A stretch of DNA of 45,463 nt. Source: JBEATZ01 sp041178545. GTDB lineage: Bacteria; Planctomycetota; UBA1135; UBA2386. The position numbers and the translations under genes are program-made. The notes beneath the pieces were generated by a model. The model was not told the DNA's origin, did not search any database, and worked only from the letters and a program-made list of their open reading frames with translations. The stretch covers positions 1 through 45,463 of the forward strand of contig JBEGVB010000104.1 in NCBI GenBank assembly GCA_041178545.1, in the 5' to 3' direction. Below are positions 22,627 to 31,768 of this stretch, piece by piece. Numbering within the stretch: the first letter of the stretch is position 1; each line of letters opens with the position of its first letter.

Positions 22627-23211
22627 TCACCACGCAGCGACGCTGCACTGCACGATCCTGCAGATGCGCACTTCGTCCCATCCCACTCCGGCCTCGACCC
22701 GGAACGGTCGCCCGACTGGGTCCTCGCACTCGAGTCGCCAGCGGTTCGCGCGCACCTCGCTGCGCACGACGTGTGCGCGTACCACGCGCAGCCGGCCCTT
22801 GGCAATCGCTGCACCCAGTGCATCGGGTGGAACGAGGTCCGGATGGACAGGGTGCACGTGCTCGAGCACGGTGCCAGCGGCATCGACCAGCAGTTCCATG
22901 GTGCTGCTGTCGCCTTCGTCCAGGCGCAGCACCCGCCAGCCGTCCGTTGTCCCGCTCCACTCGCGGAACGCCTGCAGCGTCCGACTGGTCGGGTGTTCGC
23001 GGTCCACGGCCGACTGCACCTCCGGGGGCAGGCCGCCCGGTCCCAGCGGTACCCGTGCTGCACTCAGGCGGTCCCCCTCGAACTCGAGTTCCACCGGTGC
23101 GTCGGACGGCGTGGCGAGGCATGCCGAAGTGAAACCGGTCAGGTCCGGCTGGGTTTGGCACGCCACCGCGCACAGCGGCAGCAGGACGAGGGCCTCGCGG
23201 ATCCAGCGCAT
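22627..23211 (-). CDS. Putative lipoprotein, unknown function
   Basis: A 194-residue exported protein. The signal segment WIREALVLLPLCAVAC ends with Cys18. The mature part has an alternating beta pattern with LRLDEGDSSTMELLVDAAGTVLEHVHPV, which is reminiscent of PepSY-like or heme-like regulatory domains, but no definite motif is seen. The frame is open further upstream; ATG 23211 is used because it starts right at the signal peptide. It is divergent from the cyclodeaminase gene at 100 bases. Confidence 0.7.
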   Translation of the reverse strand: MRWIREALVLLPLCAVACQTQPDLTGFTSACLATPSDAPVELEFEGDRLSAARVPLGPGGLPPEVQSAVDREHPTSRTLQAFREWSGTTDGWRVLRLDEGDSSTMELLVDAAGTVLEHVHPVHPDLVPPDALGAAIAKGRLRVVRAHVVRSEVRANRWRLECEDPVGRPFRVEAGVGWDEVRICRIVQCSVAAW

Positions 23212-23311
23212 CCCCCGACTATGCCGCCCGCCCGGCCACGGGCAAAGAAGCCGCGCAAGCCCCGTTCGCGCTTGAGCCCCGCGCGTCCGCGCTCCAGACT
23301 CTTGCCTCCCC

Positions 23312-23935
23312 ATGATCGACCAATCGTTCGAGAAACTCGTCGACTCCCTCGCTGCGAAGACGCCGACTCCCGGCGGTGGTGCCGCGGCCGCACTTGCCGG
23401 CTGCATGGGTGCCGCCCTCCTGCTGATGGTCGTCCGCATGGCCCGGGGCAGGAAGGCGAACGTGGCCCGCGAGGAGGAACTCGCCAAGGTCGAGCAATGG
23501 CTCGCAGGGCACGTCGAGCGGCTGAAGCCGATGGCGGACCGCGACTGCAAGGCCTACGACCGCGTCATGGCCGCGTACGCGATGCCCAAGGACTCGGACG
23601 AACAGAAGGCGCTCCGCGACCGGGTCATCCAGGAGTCGATGGTGGGGGCCATGGTCGTGCCCGAGGAGACCCTCTGCATGGTGCGCGACGTGTTCGAGGC
23701 CGTCGAGGGAGTGCTCGACTGCGTGCACAAGGGACCCGCGAGCGACATGGCTTCCGGCTCCGCACTGCTCGTTGCAGCCGCCGATGCCGCACTGCTCAAC
23801 GTGCGCATCAACGCAGCCTTCCTGCACGACCGCACGCTCGCGGACGAGACCATGGTCCGGGCCAAGGCGGTCCGCAAGGACATCCAGCGCCGGCACGAGG
23901 CGCTGCAGGAGAAGGTGGAGAAGCTGCTCGCATGA
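23312..23935 (+). CDS. fchA: Cyclodeaminase/cyclohydrolase (FTCD_C family)
   Basis: A 207-residue, all-helical protein of the formiminotetrahydrofolate cyclodeaminase / methenyltetrahydrofolate cyclohydrolase family, which interconverts one-carbon folates. Signature pieces are TPTPGGGAAAALAGCMGAALLLMVVRM at the N-terminus, D(C)KAYDRVMAAY in the middle and SDMASGSALLVAAADAALLNVRINA near residues 145-170. Stand-alone forms of this length act with formate-tetrahydrofolate ligase in bacteria. It is the first gene of a five-gene operon, sharing an ATGA overlap with gpmI. Confidence 0.9.
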   Translation: MIDQSFEKLVDSLAAKTPTPGGGAAAALAGCMGAALLLMVVRMARGRKANVAREEELAKVEQWLAGHVERLKPMADRDCKAYDRVMAAYAMPKDSDEQKALRDRVIQESMVGAMVVPEETLCMVRDVFEAVEGVLDCVHKGPASDMASGSALLVAAADAALLNVRINAAFLHDRTLADETMVRAKAVRKDIQRRHEALQEKVEKLLA

Positions 23936-25470
23936 AGCGCCCCCCGTTGCTGCTCGCCATCCTCGACGGGTTCGGCGAGGCTCCCCACTCCCCCGGCAAT
24001 GCCATCACGCTGGCGGAGCCGCGCACCTACCTCGGGTTGCGCGAGAAGTGGCCGTTGGCCTTCCTGCAGGCGAGCGGTGAAGACGTCGGGTTGCCCTGCG
24101 GCCTCATGGGCAACTCGGAGGTCGGTCACCTCAACATCGGTGCCGGCCGGGTCGTCTACCAGGAGATCACCCGCATCGACAAGGACATCCGTGAAGGCGG
24201 ATTCTTCCGCAACCAGGCTGTCACTGGAGCCATCGAGCACGCGCGCAAGAACAACACGACGCTGCACCTGATCGGTCTCGTCTCCGACGGCGGCGTGCAC
24301 AGCTCGGACGCACATGTTCGCGCCATCCTGCAGGCGTGCAAGCAGGCCGGCTTGCCGGGCGACAAGGTGGTGCTGCATGCGTTCCTCGACGGCCGCGACA
24401 CCGCGCCCCGGAGTGCCCACGCGCACCTCGCGCGCGTCGAGGGCTGGATGGGCGAACTGGCGACGGGGCGCATTGCCTCGGTCGTCGGGCGCTACCACGC
24501 GATGGACCGCGACAAGCGCTGGGACCGCGTGCAGAAGGCCTACGACTGCCTGACCATCGGCCAGGGCTTCACCGCGCAGTCCGCGGCTGAGGCGGTCACG
24601 GCTGCCTACGCGCGTGGCGAGAACGACGAGTTCGTGCTGCCCACGGTGGTGGGATCGGTCGACCGCGACCGCGTCCGCACCAACGATGCCGTGTTCTTCT
24701 TCAACTTCCGCGCGGACCGTGCGCGCCAGCTCACCGAGGCCTTCACCGCGCGGGGCTTCTCCGGCTTCCCGCGTGCGACGGTGCCCGTCGTCCACTTCGC
24801 GACGATGACTCGCTACCGCGAGGACTTCGCGTTCCCGTGCGCCTACCCGCCGCAGAGCCTCAAGGGCATCTTCCCCGAGCTCGTCTCGCGTGCAGGGATG
24901 AGCCAACTGCGCATCGCCGAGACCGAGAAGTACGCCCACGTGACGTTCTTCTTCTCCGGCGGCGACGAGAAGGAGTACCCGGGCGAGCGGCGCGTGCTGG
25001 TGCCGAGCCCCAAGGTCGCCACGTATGACCTACAGCCCGAGATGTCCGCGCCGGTGGTGACGGACCGACTCCTGCAGGAGTTGCGCGGCGAACTGCAGCC
25101 CGACCTGATCGTGCTCAACCTCGCCAACGCGGACATGGTGGGCCACACCGGCATCCTCCCGGCTGCTGTCCGGGCGGTGAAGGCGCTCGACGAGTGCCTC
25201 GGCAGGCTGGTGCCCGCGGTGCTCGGCATGGGGGGGACCGTCGCGATCACTGCTGACCACGGCAACTGCGAGATGATGATCGACCCGGAGACGGGGCAGC
25301 CGCACACGGCACACACCCTCAACCCGGTGCCATTCCTGGTGGCTGGCGAGGCGGCACGGGGTCGGTCCCTCGCTTCCGGCGGCCGCCTGTGCGACATCGC
25401 CCCCACGTTGCTCCCGTTGATGGGGCTGCGGCCCGACCCGACGATGGACGGCGTGAACCTCCTGCGATGA
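23932..25470 (+). CDS. gpmI: 2,3-bisphosphoglycerate-independent phosphoglycerate mutase
   Basis: Converts 3-phosphoglycerate to 2-phosphoglycerate in glycolysis and gluconeogenesis, using two Mn ions. The alkaline-phosphatase-like core is complete: LLAILDGFG with Asp12, GNSEVGHLNIGAGR with the catalytic Ser62, SDGGVHSS, AFLDGRDTAP, RYHAMDRDKRWDR, NFRADRARQL, NLANADMVGHTG and ITADHGNCE. The 512-residue length is exactly that of the family. The ATG is in an ATGA overlap with fchA and the stop overlaps the M28 gene the same way, so a central metabolic enzyme is translationally coupled to a folate enzyme and to a secreted peptidase. Confidence 0.97.
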   Translation: MKRPPLLLAILDGFGEAPHSPGNAITLAEPRTYLGLREKWPLAFLQASGEDVGLPCGLMGNSEVGHLNIGAGRVVYQEITRIDKDIREGGFFRNQAVTGAIEHARKNNTTLHLIGLVSDGGVHSSDAHVRAILQACKQAGLPGDKVVLHAFLDGRDTAPRSAHAHLARVEGWMGELATGRIASVVGRYHAMDRDKRWDRVQKAYDCLTIGQGFTAQSAAEAVTAAYARGENDEFVLPTVVGSVDRDRVRTNDAVFFFNFRADRARQLTEAFTARGFSGFPRATVPVVHFATMTRYREDFAFPCAYPPQSLKGIFPELVSRAGMSQLRIAETEKYAHVTFFFSGGDEKEYPGERRVLVPSPKVATYDLQPEMSAPVVTDRLLQELRGELQPDLIVLNLANADMVGHTGILPAAVRAVKALDECLGRLVPAVLGMGGTVAITADHGNCEMMIDPETGQPHTAHTLNPVPFLVAGEAARGRSLASGGRLCDIAPTLLPLMGLRPDPTMDGVNLLR

Positions 25471-26846
25471 ACCCGGCTGCAGCCATCGTTCTGGTCCTTT
25501 GCGCCGCAGGCCTGCTGCGTACGCAGTCGCCTGCCCGCGAGGGACAGGACGACGGCATCGTCCAGTCGGTTCGCGCCATGGCGGCGGGGGTCTCGTCCGA
25601 CTCGTTGGGCCATTCGGTACGGACGCTGTCCGCCTTCGAGACGCGCCACACCCTGAGCGACCCCGATCCCGCCGGTCGCGGCATCGGTGCCGCACGCGCG
25701 TGGGTCGAGCAGGAGCTGCGCGCGGTGGCACAACAGTCCGGGGGGCGCCTCGTCGTCTCCCTGCAGACGGCCAAGGTCGCGTGTGCCCGACCCGGCATGC
25801 CGCGCGAGGTCGAGGTGACCAACGTGCTCGCCACCCTGCGTGGCACCGTCGACCCGGATCGTGCGTACGTGGTGAGCGGCCACTACGACTCGCGCAACGC
25901 CAACGGTTCGGACGCATCGGGGCCCGCGCCCGGCGCCAACGACGACGCATCCGGGACGGCAGTGGTGCTCGAGGCCTGCCGGGTCATGGCGCGCCACTCG
26001 TTCCCCGCCACCATCGTCTTTGCCGCCTACGACGGCGAGGAGCACGGCCTCCTCGGCTCGCAGGCGCATGCCGAGGCGTTGGCTGCGGCCGGGGTGCGGG
26101 TGGATGGCATGGTCACGTGCGACATCGTGGGCAACACCATGGGCATGGACGGCGTGCGGCGCGACCGGCACGTGCGCTGCTTCTCCTACGCGCCCACCGG
26201 CAACGACAGCACGGGCCGGAGCCTTGCCCGTGTGGTGGCAAGCGCCGCCGTGCGCCATGCCCGTGCCGACGACCCGTTTGCCGTGCAGCTGGTCTGGCGC
26301 GGGGACCGCTACGGCCGTGGCGGCGACCACAAGTCCTTCTTCGACCGCGGCTTCCCGGCTGTCCGGCTCACCGAGCCGCGCGAGGACTTCTCGCGTCAGC
26401 ACCAGGACGTGGTGGTGAAGGACGGCCGTGCGCACGGTGACATTGCCGACGCCGTCGACACGGAGTACATGCGCCGGGTCACCATGCTCGCGGTGGCCAC
26501 GCTGGCCGAGCTGGCCACTGCACCGCCGGCGCCGGTGGTGCTCTCCGCCGAGGGCGCGCGCGACCGCTACGACACCAAGGTGATCGTCCAGTTGCCCGAG
26601 GGCGCCACGCGGTTCGAGCTGGTCTGGCGAGAGACCACCGCGCCCGACTGGAGCCACGTGGTGTCGATGGAGGATGCTGCTGCGACCAAGGACGAGCGCG
26701 GCAGGTACGTCGCGACGCTGCGAGGCATCTGCATCGACGACGTCGTCGTGGGTGCGCGCACGGTGGCGGACGGCGGCGCCCGCAGCAGGGCCGCTGCTGC
26801 CCCCGAGCCCGATCGCTTCCAGCAACGCAGGGACGGAGTTCGTTGA
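25467..26846 (+). CDS. Exported M28-family peptidase
   Basis: A zinc amino- or carboxypeptidase of family M28, 459 residues, with a signal peptide (AAAIVLVLCAAGLL). The co-catalytic zinc site is complete: SGHYDS with His139, GANDDASG with Asp159/160, the general base in AYDGEEHGLLGS with Glu191-Glu192, MVTCDIVGN with Asp219, and SRQHQD with His311. A C-terminal segment of about 90 residues follows the catalytic domain (APPAPVVLSAEGARDRYDTK to PDWSHVVS), possibly a small beta domain. Substrate class cannot be set by sequence alone. It overlaps gpmI by four bases. Confidence 0.92.
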   Translation: MNPAAAIVLVLCAAGLLRTQSPAREGQDDGIVQSVRAMAAGVSSDSLGHSVRTLSAFETRHTLSDPDPAGRGIGAARAWVEQELRAVAQQSGGRLVVSLQTAKVACARPGMPREVEVTNVLATLRGTVDPDRAYVVSGHYDSRNANGSDASGPAPGANDDASGTAVVLEACRVMARHSFPATIVFAAYDGEEHGLLGSQAHAEALAAAGVRVDGMVTCDIVGNTMGMDGVRRDRHVRCFSYAPTGNDSTGRSLARVVASAAVRHARADDPFAVQLVWRGDRYGRGGDHKSFFDRGFPAVRLTEPREDFSRQHQDVVVKDGRAHGDIADAVDTEYMRRVTMLAVATLAELATAPPAPVVLSAEGARDRYDTKVIVQLPEGATRFELVWRETTAPDWSHVVSMEDAAATKDERGRYVATLRGICIDDVVVGARTVADGGARSRAAAAPEPDRFQQRRDGVR

Positions 26847-26848
26847 CC

Positions 26849-29533
26849 ATGTTGCACCGTTTGACGTCTCCCCTCGCGGCTGCCGCGCTCTTGGCCCTGT
26901 CGGCGTGCACGGAGGGCGATGGTTCCGACATCGGCCCCAAGCTCGAGCCCCTGCCTGGCTCTGGCTACAAGCTGCAGGTTCTGGACGACGCCTCGCGCGG
27001 CGTCTCTGGCGCGCGGGTGCTCGTGGACGATCGCACGGCTGTCACCGGCAAGAACGGTCGTGCCGACTTCTACGTCGGGCTCGGCGGGATGCGCACGGTG
27101 ACGGTCACCACCGCCGCCGCAAGTGCCACCGGGCCGGACCAGCTTGCCAGCATGGTGGTTCGGGCCGAGGGCATCGAAGGCGGCTTCGACGGACCCGTCT
27201 GGGTCCCGGACCTCTCCGCCAGCCAGGGCCTCGAGCTGCCCCTCGGACAGCTCCCTGCATCCCTCGTCCTCGACGACTCGGCTTCGTCGGGGGCGGTGCT
27301 CACGTTCGCAGCCAACTCCTTCGTGGGCAGTGCAGTGCTGGTCCGCACGGGCGTGCTGCAGCCGCGCCACCTGCCCGGCGTGCTGCCGCAGGCGCAGCTC
27401 GTGGGTCGCGGCATCCTGGTCGACCCGCAGGGCCCCAACGGTCTCGCAACCGTGCCGGGCGCAACCCTGAGCGTGCCGGACGACTGTGGCATGCCGGCAG
27501 CGTCCCAGGTGAGTCTGCTGCGCTATTCCGCGGAACTGGGCTCCTGGGAACAGGTGGCCGTGGGCACCACGGCCGCAGGGATCGCCACCTTCCCTGCAGC
27601 AGTACCCGCGGGCGGCCTCTACGCGATGAGCGCAGGGCCGTTTGCGACCGGCTCGGTCACGGGTCGCGTCCTCAACCCCTTCGACGAGGCCGTGGGAAGC
27701 GCGTTCGTGCGCGTCGACGGCATCCGTGCGGTCACCGACGGCAGCGGCAACTTCCGCTGCAACGACGTCGTCGCCGTCGACGGCAGCGGTGCACCGCGCC
27801 AGGTGGTGGTGGAGGTCGTTGCCGGCAACTACCAACTGCCCGCAACCCTAGTGCGCACGGTGCAACTGGTGCCCAACGGCACCGTCGACCTGGGCACGGT
27901 GGAGCTGGAGACCTCGTTCGGCGGCAACCTGCGCACGCTTGCCGTGGAGCAGGGCAGGGCGCGAGGCCTCGTGCGCATGACCATGAGCGGCGAGCGCTTC
28001 CCCGGAGCATCGGTCGGCTTTGCCGATGCTGGTGGCGAGGCTCTGCTGGAAGACGTCCCTGCGCGGGTGGTTGGGACCACGTTCGGGTTCCCCATCGACC
28101 GCAAGGAGGTTGCAGAGTCGCAACCGCAGATCTTCCTCGAGAACGGCCGCCTCTGGCTCGACTGGAACGTCTACCTCAACGACTACGACTGGTACCAAGG
28201 CGGTCGGCGCACGCGCATGCAGGCGCTCGACGCGCTGGGGGGCGGGCCGATCCGTGACGCCTACGCAACACGAGGATCGGTCGGCGGCACTGGTTATGTC
28301 GGCAGGACCCAGGGCAACGGAGTGCTCTCCACCGACCGTGCGACCCAGCGCTACACGATGGCCCTCGAGACCGAGAACTCGACGGGCACCGTCACCAGTG
28401 CCGTGAGCTTCTCTTCGGTCAATGCCGAGCACCTGGAGTTCCCGCTCGAGCGCGTGCAGCCGGTGTCGGTCGGCGTGTTCGACCGCCACGGCATCGTCGA
28501 GGGAACCCTGCTCACGGCCTTCCCCGACCCGACGCTCCGGCACGAGATCCGCGCCACGAGACGCATCGAGGTCGGCGAGTGGGTCGAGGCAACGATGCGT
28601 GACAGGCCGATCCCATCCACGCTGCCGATCAAGGCCGCACCCGTCGCACCGGACTTCACCTTTGCCGTGGGTGTCGGCGCACCCGTGGGCAACCTGGCCG
28701 TCGCGGAGGTCGTGGACGTCGGCGGCGTGGACGTGCTGAGCCGCGTCGGCCTGCAGCCGAACCTGCCGGTGGTCGAGGGCGCGGTCCTCGAGCGCGATGT
28801 CCCGCTGGGACTCGCAACCAACGAGCCCTACGACGCACCCGACGCGCTGCAGGGGCTGGACCCGGCGATCGCTCCTACGGACCTCGTCCTCGACCTCGGG
28901 CTGTTGCTGCCGAACGGCCTCGGTTGCGACGTGGTGCGTGGCATCGAGGGCAACAAGACCGTCCTGTCCGACGACCTCCAGCTCGCGCTGCCGCCACTCG
29001 TGGGCGGCGCCGTGGGCAGCAACTGGCTCTGCACGCTTCGCGGCACGGCCGCGGTCGCGGACAGCACCATCGACCAGCGGTCGTTGCTGCAGTTCGACGC
29101 ATCGGGCACTGCACCTGCCACGCCGTTCCTGCCCGCGCCGGTGATCCAGAGCCCGCTGCCGGGGGACTCGGTCTCCGCGAGCGGGTTCAACATCGAGTTC
29201 CAGCCGCCTGCCGGGGCCCTCTGGGTGGAGATCGAGCTGCGGAGCACGGTCACCGGCACCAACGGGCTGCCCGACACCGCGGTGTGGCGCGTGGTCGCGC
29301 CTGCCAACGTCACCTCGTACCCGGTGGTCGCCTTGCCCTCGGAGTCGGTCACCCCGCTGCAGGCAGGCAGGACGTACTCGCTGTCCGTTGCCGCCTTCCG
29401 TGCGGACCGCGGTGTGCTGCCGACGCTCACCGACCCCTACTTCCAGCTCACGCGCTACTTCCTGTCCCTCGACCTCTACGAGGCAGGCGTGACCGCGGTG
29501 TCGCGTCGCACCATCAGCATCACTGTGCAATGA
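26849..29533 (+). CDS. Large lipoprotein with carboxypeptidase-regulatory-like domain
   Basis: An 894-residue exported protein. The signal segment TSPLAAAALLALSAC ends in a lipobox with Cys20, giving a surface or periplasmic lipid anchor. Early residues form a beta domain with GVSGARVLVDDRTAVTGKNGRADF, and around residues 270-350 lies a carboxypeptidase-regulatory-like (transthyretin-type) domain (VTGRVLNPFDEAVGSAFVRVDG...TDGSGNFR). The rest is Gly/Val/Thr-rich beta structure without named motifs. The role is unknown. A TTG three codons before (26843) would overlap the M28 stop as TTGA; ATG 26849 is better spaced from the GGAG at 26835. Confidence 0.78.
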   Translation: MLHRLTSPLAAAALLALSACTEGDGSDIGPKLEPLPGSGYKLQVLDDASRGVSGARVLVDDRTAVTGKNGRADFYVGLGGMRTVTVTTAAASATGPDQLASMVVRAEGIEGGFDGPVWVPDLSASQGLELPLGQLPASLVLDDSASSGAVLTFAANSFVGSAVLVRTGVLQPRHLPGVLPQAQLVGRGILVDPQGPNGLATVPGATLSVPDDCGMPAASQVSLLRYSAELGSWEQVAVGTTAAGIATFPAAVPAGGLYAMSAGPFATGSVTGRVLNPFDEAVGSAFVRVDGIRAVTDGSGNFRCNDVVAVDGSGAPRQVVVEVVAGNYQLPATLVRTVQLVPNGTVDLGTVELETSFGGNLRTLAVEQGRARGLVRMTMSGERFPGASVGFADAGGEALLEDVPARVVGTTFGFPIDRKEVAESQPQIFLENGRLWLDWNVYLNDYDWYQGGRRTRMQALDALGGGPIRDAYATRGSVGGTGYVGRTQGNGVLSTDRATQRYTMALETENSTGTVTSAVSFSSVNAEHLEFPLERVQPVSVGVFDRHGIVEGTLLTAFPDPTLRHEIRATRRIEVGEWVEATMRDRPIPSTLPIKAAPVAPDFTFAVGVGAPVGNLAVAEVVDVGGVDVLSRVGLQPNLPVVEGAVLERDVPLGLATNEPYDAPDALQGLDPAIAPTDLVLDLGLLLPNGLGCDVVRGIEGNKTVLSDDLQLALPPLVGGAVGSNWLCTLRGTAAVADSTIDQRSLLQFDASGTAPATPFLPAPVIQSPLPGDSVSASGFNIEFQPPAGALWVEIELRSTVTGTNGLPDTAVWRVVAPANVTSYPVVALPSESVTPLQAGRTYSLSVAAFRADRGVLPTLTDPYFQLTRYFLSLDLYEAGVTAVSRRTISITVQ

Positions 29534-29802
29534 GTCCCGCTGCCTGCACGGTGCGCGTCGTCGGCAGGGTGCAGGGCGTCGGCTTCCGGAGGTTTGTCCA
29601 GCGTTGCGCCGAGCGGGCAGGTGTGAGCGGATGGGTCCGCAACCTGCCCGACGGTGCCGTGGAGTGCGAGGCCGAGGGAACCCAGGCTGCGCTCGACGTG
29701 TTCCTCCAGCAAGTGCGTCAGGGACCGGCCCTGGCAAGGGTCGACGACTGCCAGGTGCGCGCAACGTTGCCTACGGGCGCGGTGGGCTTCAGGATCCGCT
29801 GA
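29530..29802 (+). CDS. acyP: Acylphosphatase
   Basis: A 90-residue enzyme that hydrolyses acyl phosphates such as 1,3-bisphosphoglycerate or carbamoyl phosphate. The two family signatures are intact: VVGRVQGVGFRRF with catalytic Arg20, and GWVRNLPDGAVE with Asn38. It begins in an ATGA overlap with the large lipoprotein and is the last gene of the operon that includes gpmI; 1,3-bisphosphoglycerate is one step from the gpmI substrate, which may explain the company. Its last 14 bases overlap the tail of the convergent transglutaminase gene. Confidence 0.95.
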   Translation: MSPAACTVRVVGRVQGVGFRRFVQRCAERAGVSGWVRNLPDGAVECEAEGTQAALDVFLQQVRQGPALARVDDCQVRATLPTGAVGFRIR

Positions 29803-31768
29803 CCGTCGCGGCACCGGGGATCCTTCGCACTGCTGCAACTGCGCGTGCGAACACGGCAAGCCGGTCGGCGTCCAGGGCGCGACCGCCGAACCGGATCTCC
29901 TGGTAGGTGGAGAACGCAGCGTGCAGCTCCGGGTCGCCCACGCCGCGTGCACGCAGCCAGGTGGCGTACTCCTCGAGCGTGGTGCGTGCAGACCGTGGGT
30001 GCCCACGACGTGCGAGCTCAGCCAGCAGGCGCAGCAGCTCGCGGCGGGCGGGCCGCATGGCACGCTCGACCGCACCCTCGCGGCGACGCTGGAGCGAGCC
30101 CGGCACGAACAGCACTGCCAGCATCACGGCTGCGATGCCGAGCGGCAGCCAAGGACTCTCCGGCAGCTGCAGGAGGTTGGTCTGTGCCTCCTCCTCGGCC
30201 GTGTCCGCCGCGCCCTCGGCTTCCTCGGCGGCCTCGGTTGCGCGCCTGCCCCGTTGCTCGGGCGGAGTCGGGTCGAACACGACCCAGCCGAGCCCGCGGA
30301 ACGGGACCTCGACCCATGCGTGCGCGTGCTGCGACCCGAACGTGCGCACCGCGGGGTTCGCGTCGTCCTTGTCGCCGCCGTAGAGGCCGACCCCGATGCG
30401 GCACGGGATGCCCTTCATGCGCAGCATGAGTGCTGCAGCGCTCGCGAAGTGCATGCACCACCCGCGTCGGTTGCCGGCGAGGAAGTCGTGCAGCGGTTGC
30501 CGGTAGGGACCGGTCGGCTCCTCCAGCGAGTAGGTGCACTGGCGCCTGAGTCCTGCAGAGACGGCTGCAGCGACTTCTTCTGCACTGCCGTCCCGGGGTG
30601 CCCACTCCTGCAGCAGCCGCCCGAACAACTGCAGGTCGAGGCCCTGCGGCAGTCGCGTGAGGCCCGGCGCCCACCGCTCGTCTGCGTCCAGGTCGCCCAG
30701 CACCCAGCGCAGGTCCTGGCTCTGCACCTCGTAGACGAGTGCCGTTGCGTCCGGGGCCTGCCGGAACCACTCGCGCGCGAGGTCCGTGCGCAACTCGCGC
30801 AGGCCTCGGATCGACATCGTGCCGGCTGGAGCGAACACGAAGGCGCGTGCCGCGTCGCGTCGCTCCACGGTCATGCGCAGGGTGGGGACCTCCGCCACAC
30901 GTGGACGCACCGTGAGGGTCCTCCCGACGGTGTCCCGCGGTTCGGCCTGGAACGTCGAGGTGGACCAGCTGGAGAGGCCGGGGACGTCGAAGAACGTCGT
31001 GCGCAGGTAGAGGTCCTCCGGCAGCGGCTCCGCGTCGGAGTTTGTCGCACGCACCAGCTCGACGCGGCGCAGGTCGGCGAAACCGCCGCCGCCACCGAGG
31101 TCGAACCGGTCGTTGAGGCCCACCTGCCGCTCACGCGCTCGCTGGGTCTGCGCGGGGTCCCGGGCCTGTGCGAGGGCAGGGACCCAGTCGAGCGTGCGCA
31201 GCAGCGCGAGGGCGAGCACGGTGGCGGACCCCGCTGCAGCCAACGCGGCGAGTGCCGGACGCAACGTCTGCGCATGCCGGGCCCGTGGTGCCACCGAGGC
31301 CAGCAACTGCAGGCGTGCGTTGCAGCGCAGTTGGACTGCCGCCGAGAGTGCGAAGAGGACCGTCAGTGCTGGCCGTGCGCCGCCCAGGATCGTCCCTACC
31401 AGCAACAGGCAGAAGGCGACAAAGGTGGCGACGAGCGGGTCGGATTCGTTCCTGCGACCGAGGGCGAAGCCGAGCGGCGGCAGCAGCACCGCAGTCATCG
31501 CAGCAGGAAGGTCCAGTGCGCCGGAGTTGGCGAGTGCCAGCCATGCGGTGGCTGCCTGCGCCGGAAGGTACACGAGGAGCCGCGACCAGTTCAGGTCACG
31601 GCGGCGCGAGGAGAGGCCGAGTGCGCACGCGGGGAGCAGCATGGCCCCGAGCCATGTCCAGGGAAGGTGCGATGCAGGCAGCGAAGCGAGCGCGGCACCC
31701 GACGAGACGAGGATCATCGCGGTCGAGGCGCGGCGAGTCGGTCCCGATGCGCCCACGGCGTGGCTCAC
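29789..31768 (-). CDS. Membrane-bound transglutaminase-like protein (TgpA type)
   Basis: A 659-residue inner-membrane protein. The first 200 residues contain about five to six membrane helices (LPWTWLGAMLLPACALGL, LLVYLPAQAATAWLALA, LVATFVAFCLLLVGTILGG). A soluble domain follows, with the transglutaminase core: GWCMHFASAAALMLR with Cys438, HAHAWVEVPF with His481/His483, and VFDPTPPE with the expected Asp near 498, so the triad is complete. A further helix and a C-terminal DUF4129-like tail (YATWLRARGV) follow. It is the last gene of the moxR-DUF58 set, as in many bacteria. The GTG start overlaps the DUF58 stop (GTGA). The substrate is unknown. Confidence 0.85.
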   Translation of the reverse strand: MSHAVGASGPTRRASTAMILVSSGAALASLPASHLPWTWLGAMLLPACALGLSSRRRDLNWSRLLVYLPAQAATAWLALANSGALDLPAAMTAVLLPPLGFALGRRNESDPLVATFVAFCLLLVGTILGGARPALTVLFALSAAVQLRCNARLQLLASVAPRARHAQTLRPALAALAAAGSATVLALALLRTLDWVPALAQARDPAQTQRARERQVGLNDRFDLGGGGGFADLRRVELVRATNSDAEPLPEDLYLRTTFFDVPGLSSWSTSTFQAEPRDTVGRTLTVRPRVAEVPTLRMTVERRDAARAFVFAPAGTMSIRGLRELRTDLAREWFRQAPDATALVYEVQSQDLRWVLGDLDADERWAPGLTRLPQGLDLQLFGRLLQEWAPRDGSAEEVAAAVSAGLRRQCTYSLEEPTGPYRQPLHDFLAGNRRGWCMHFASAAALMLRMKGIPCRIGVGLYGGDKDDANPAVRTFGSQHAHAWVEVPFRGLGWVVFDPTPPEQRGRRATEAAEEAEGAADTAEEEAQTNLLQLPESPWLPLGIAAVMLAVLFVPGSLQRRREGAVERAMRPARRELLRLLAELARRGHPRSARTTLEEYATWLRARGVGDPELHAAFSTYQEIRFGGRALDADRLAVFARAVAAVRRIPGAATVSGS

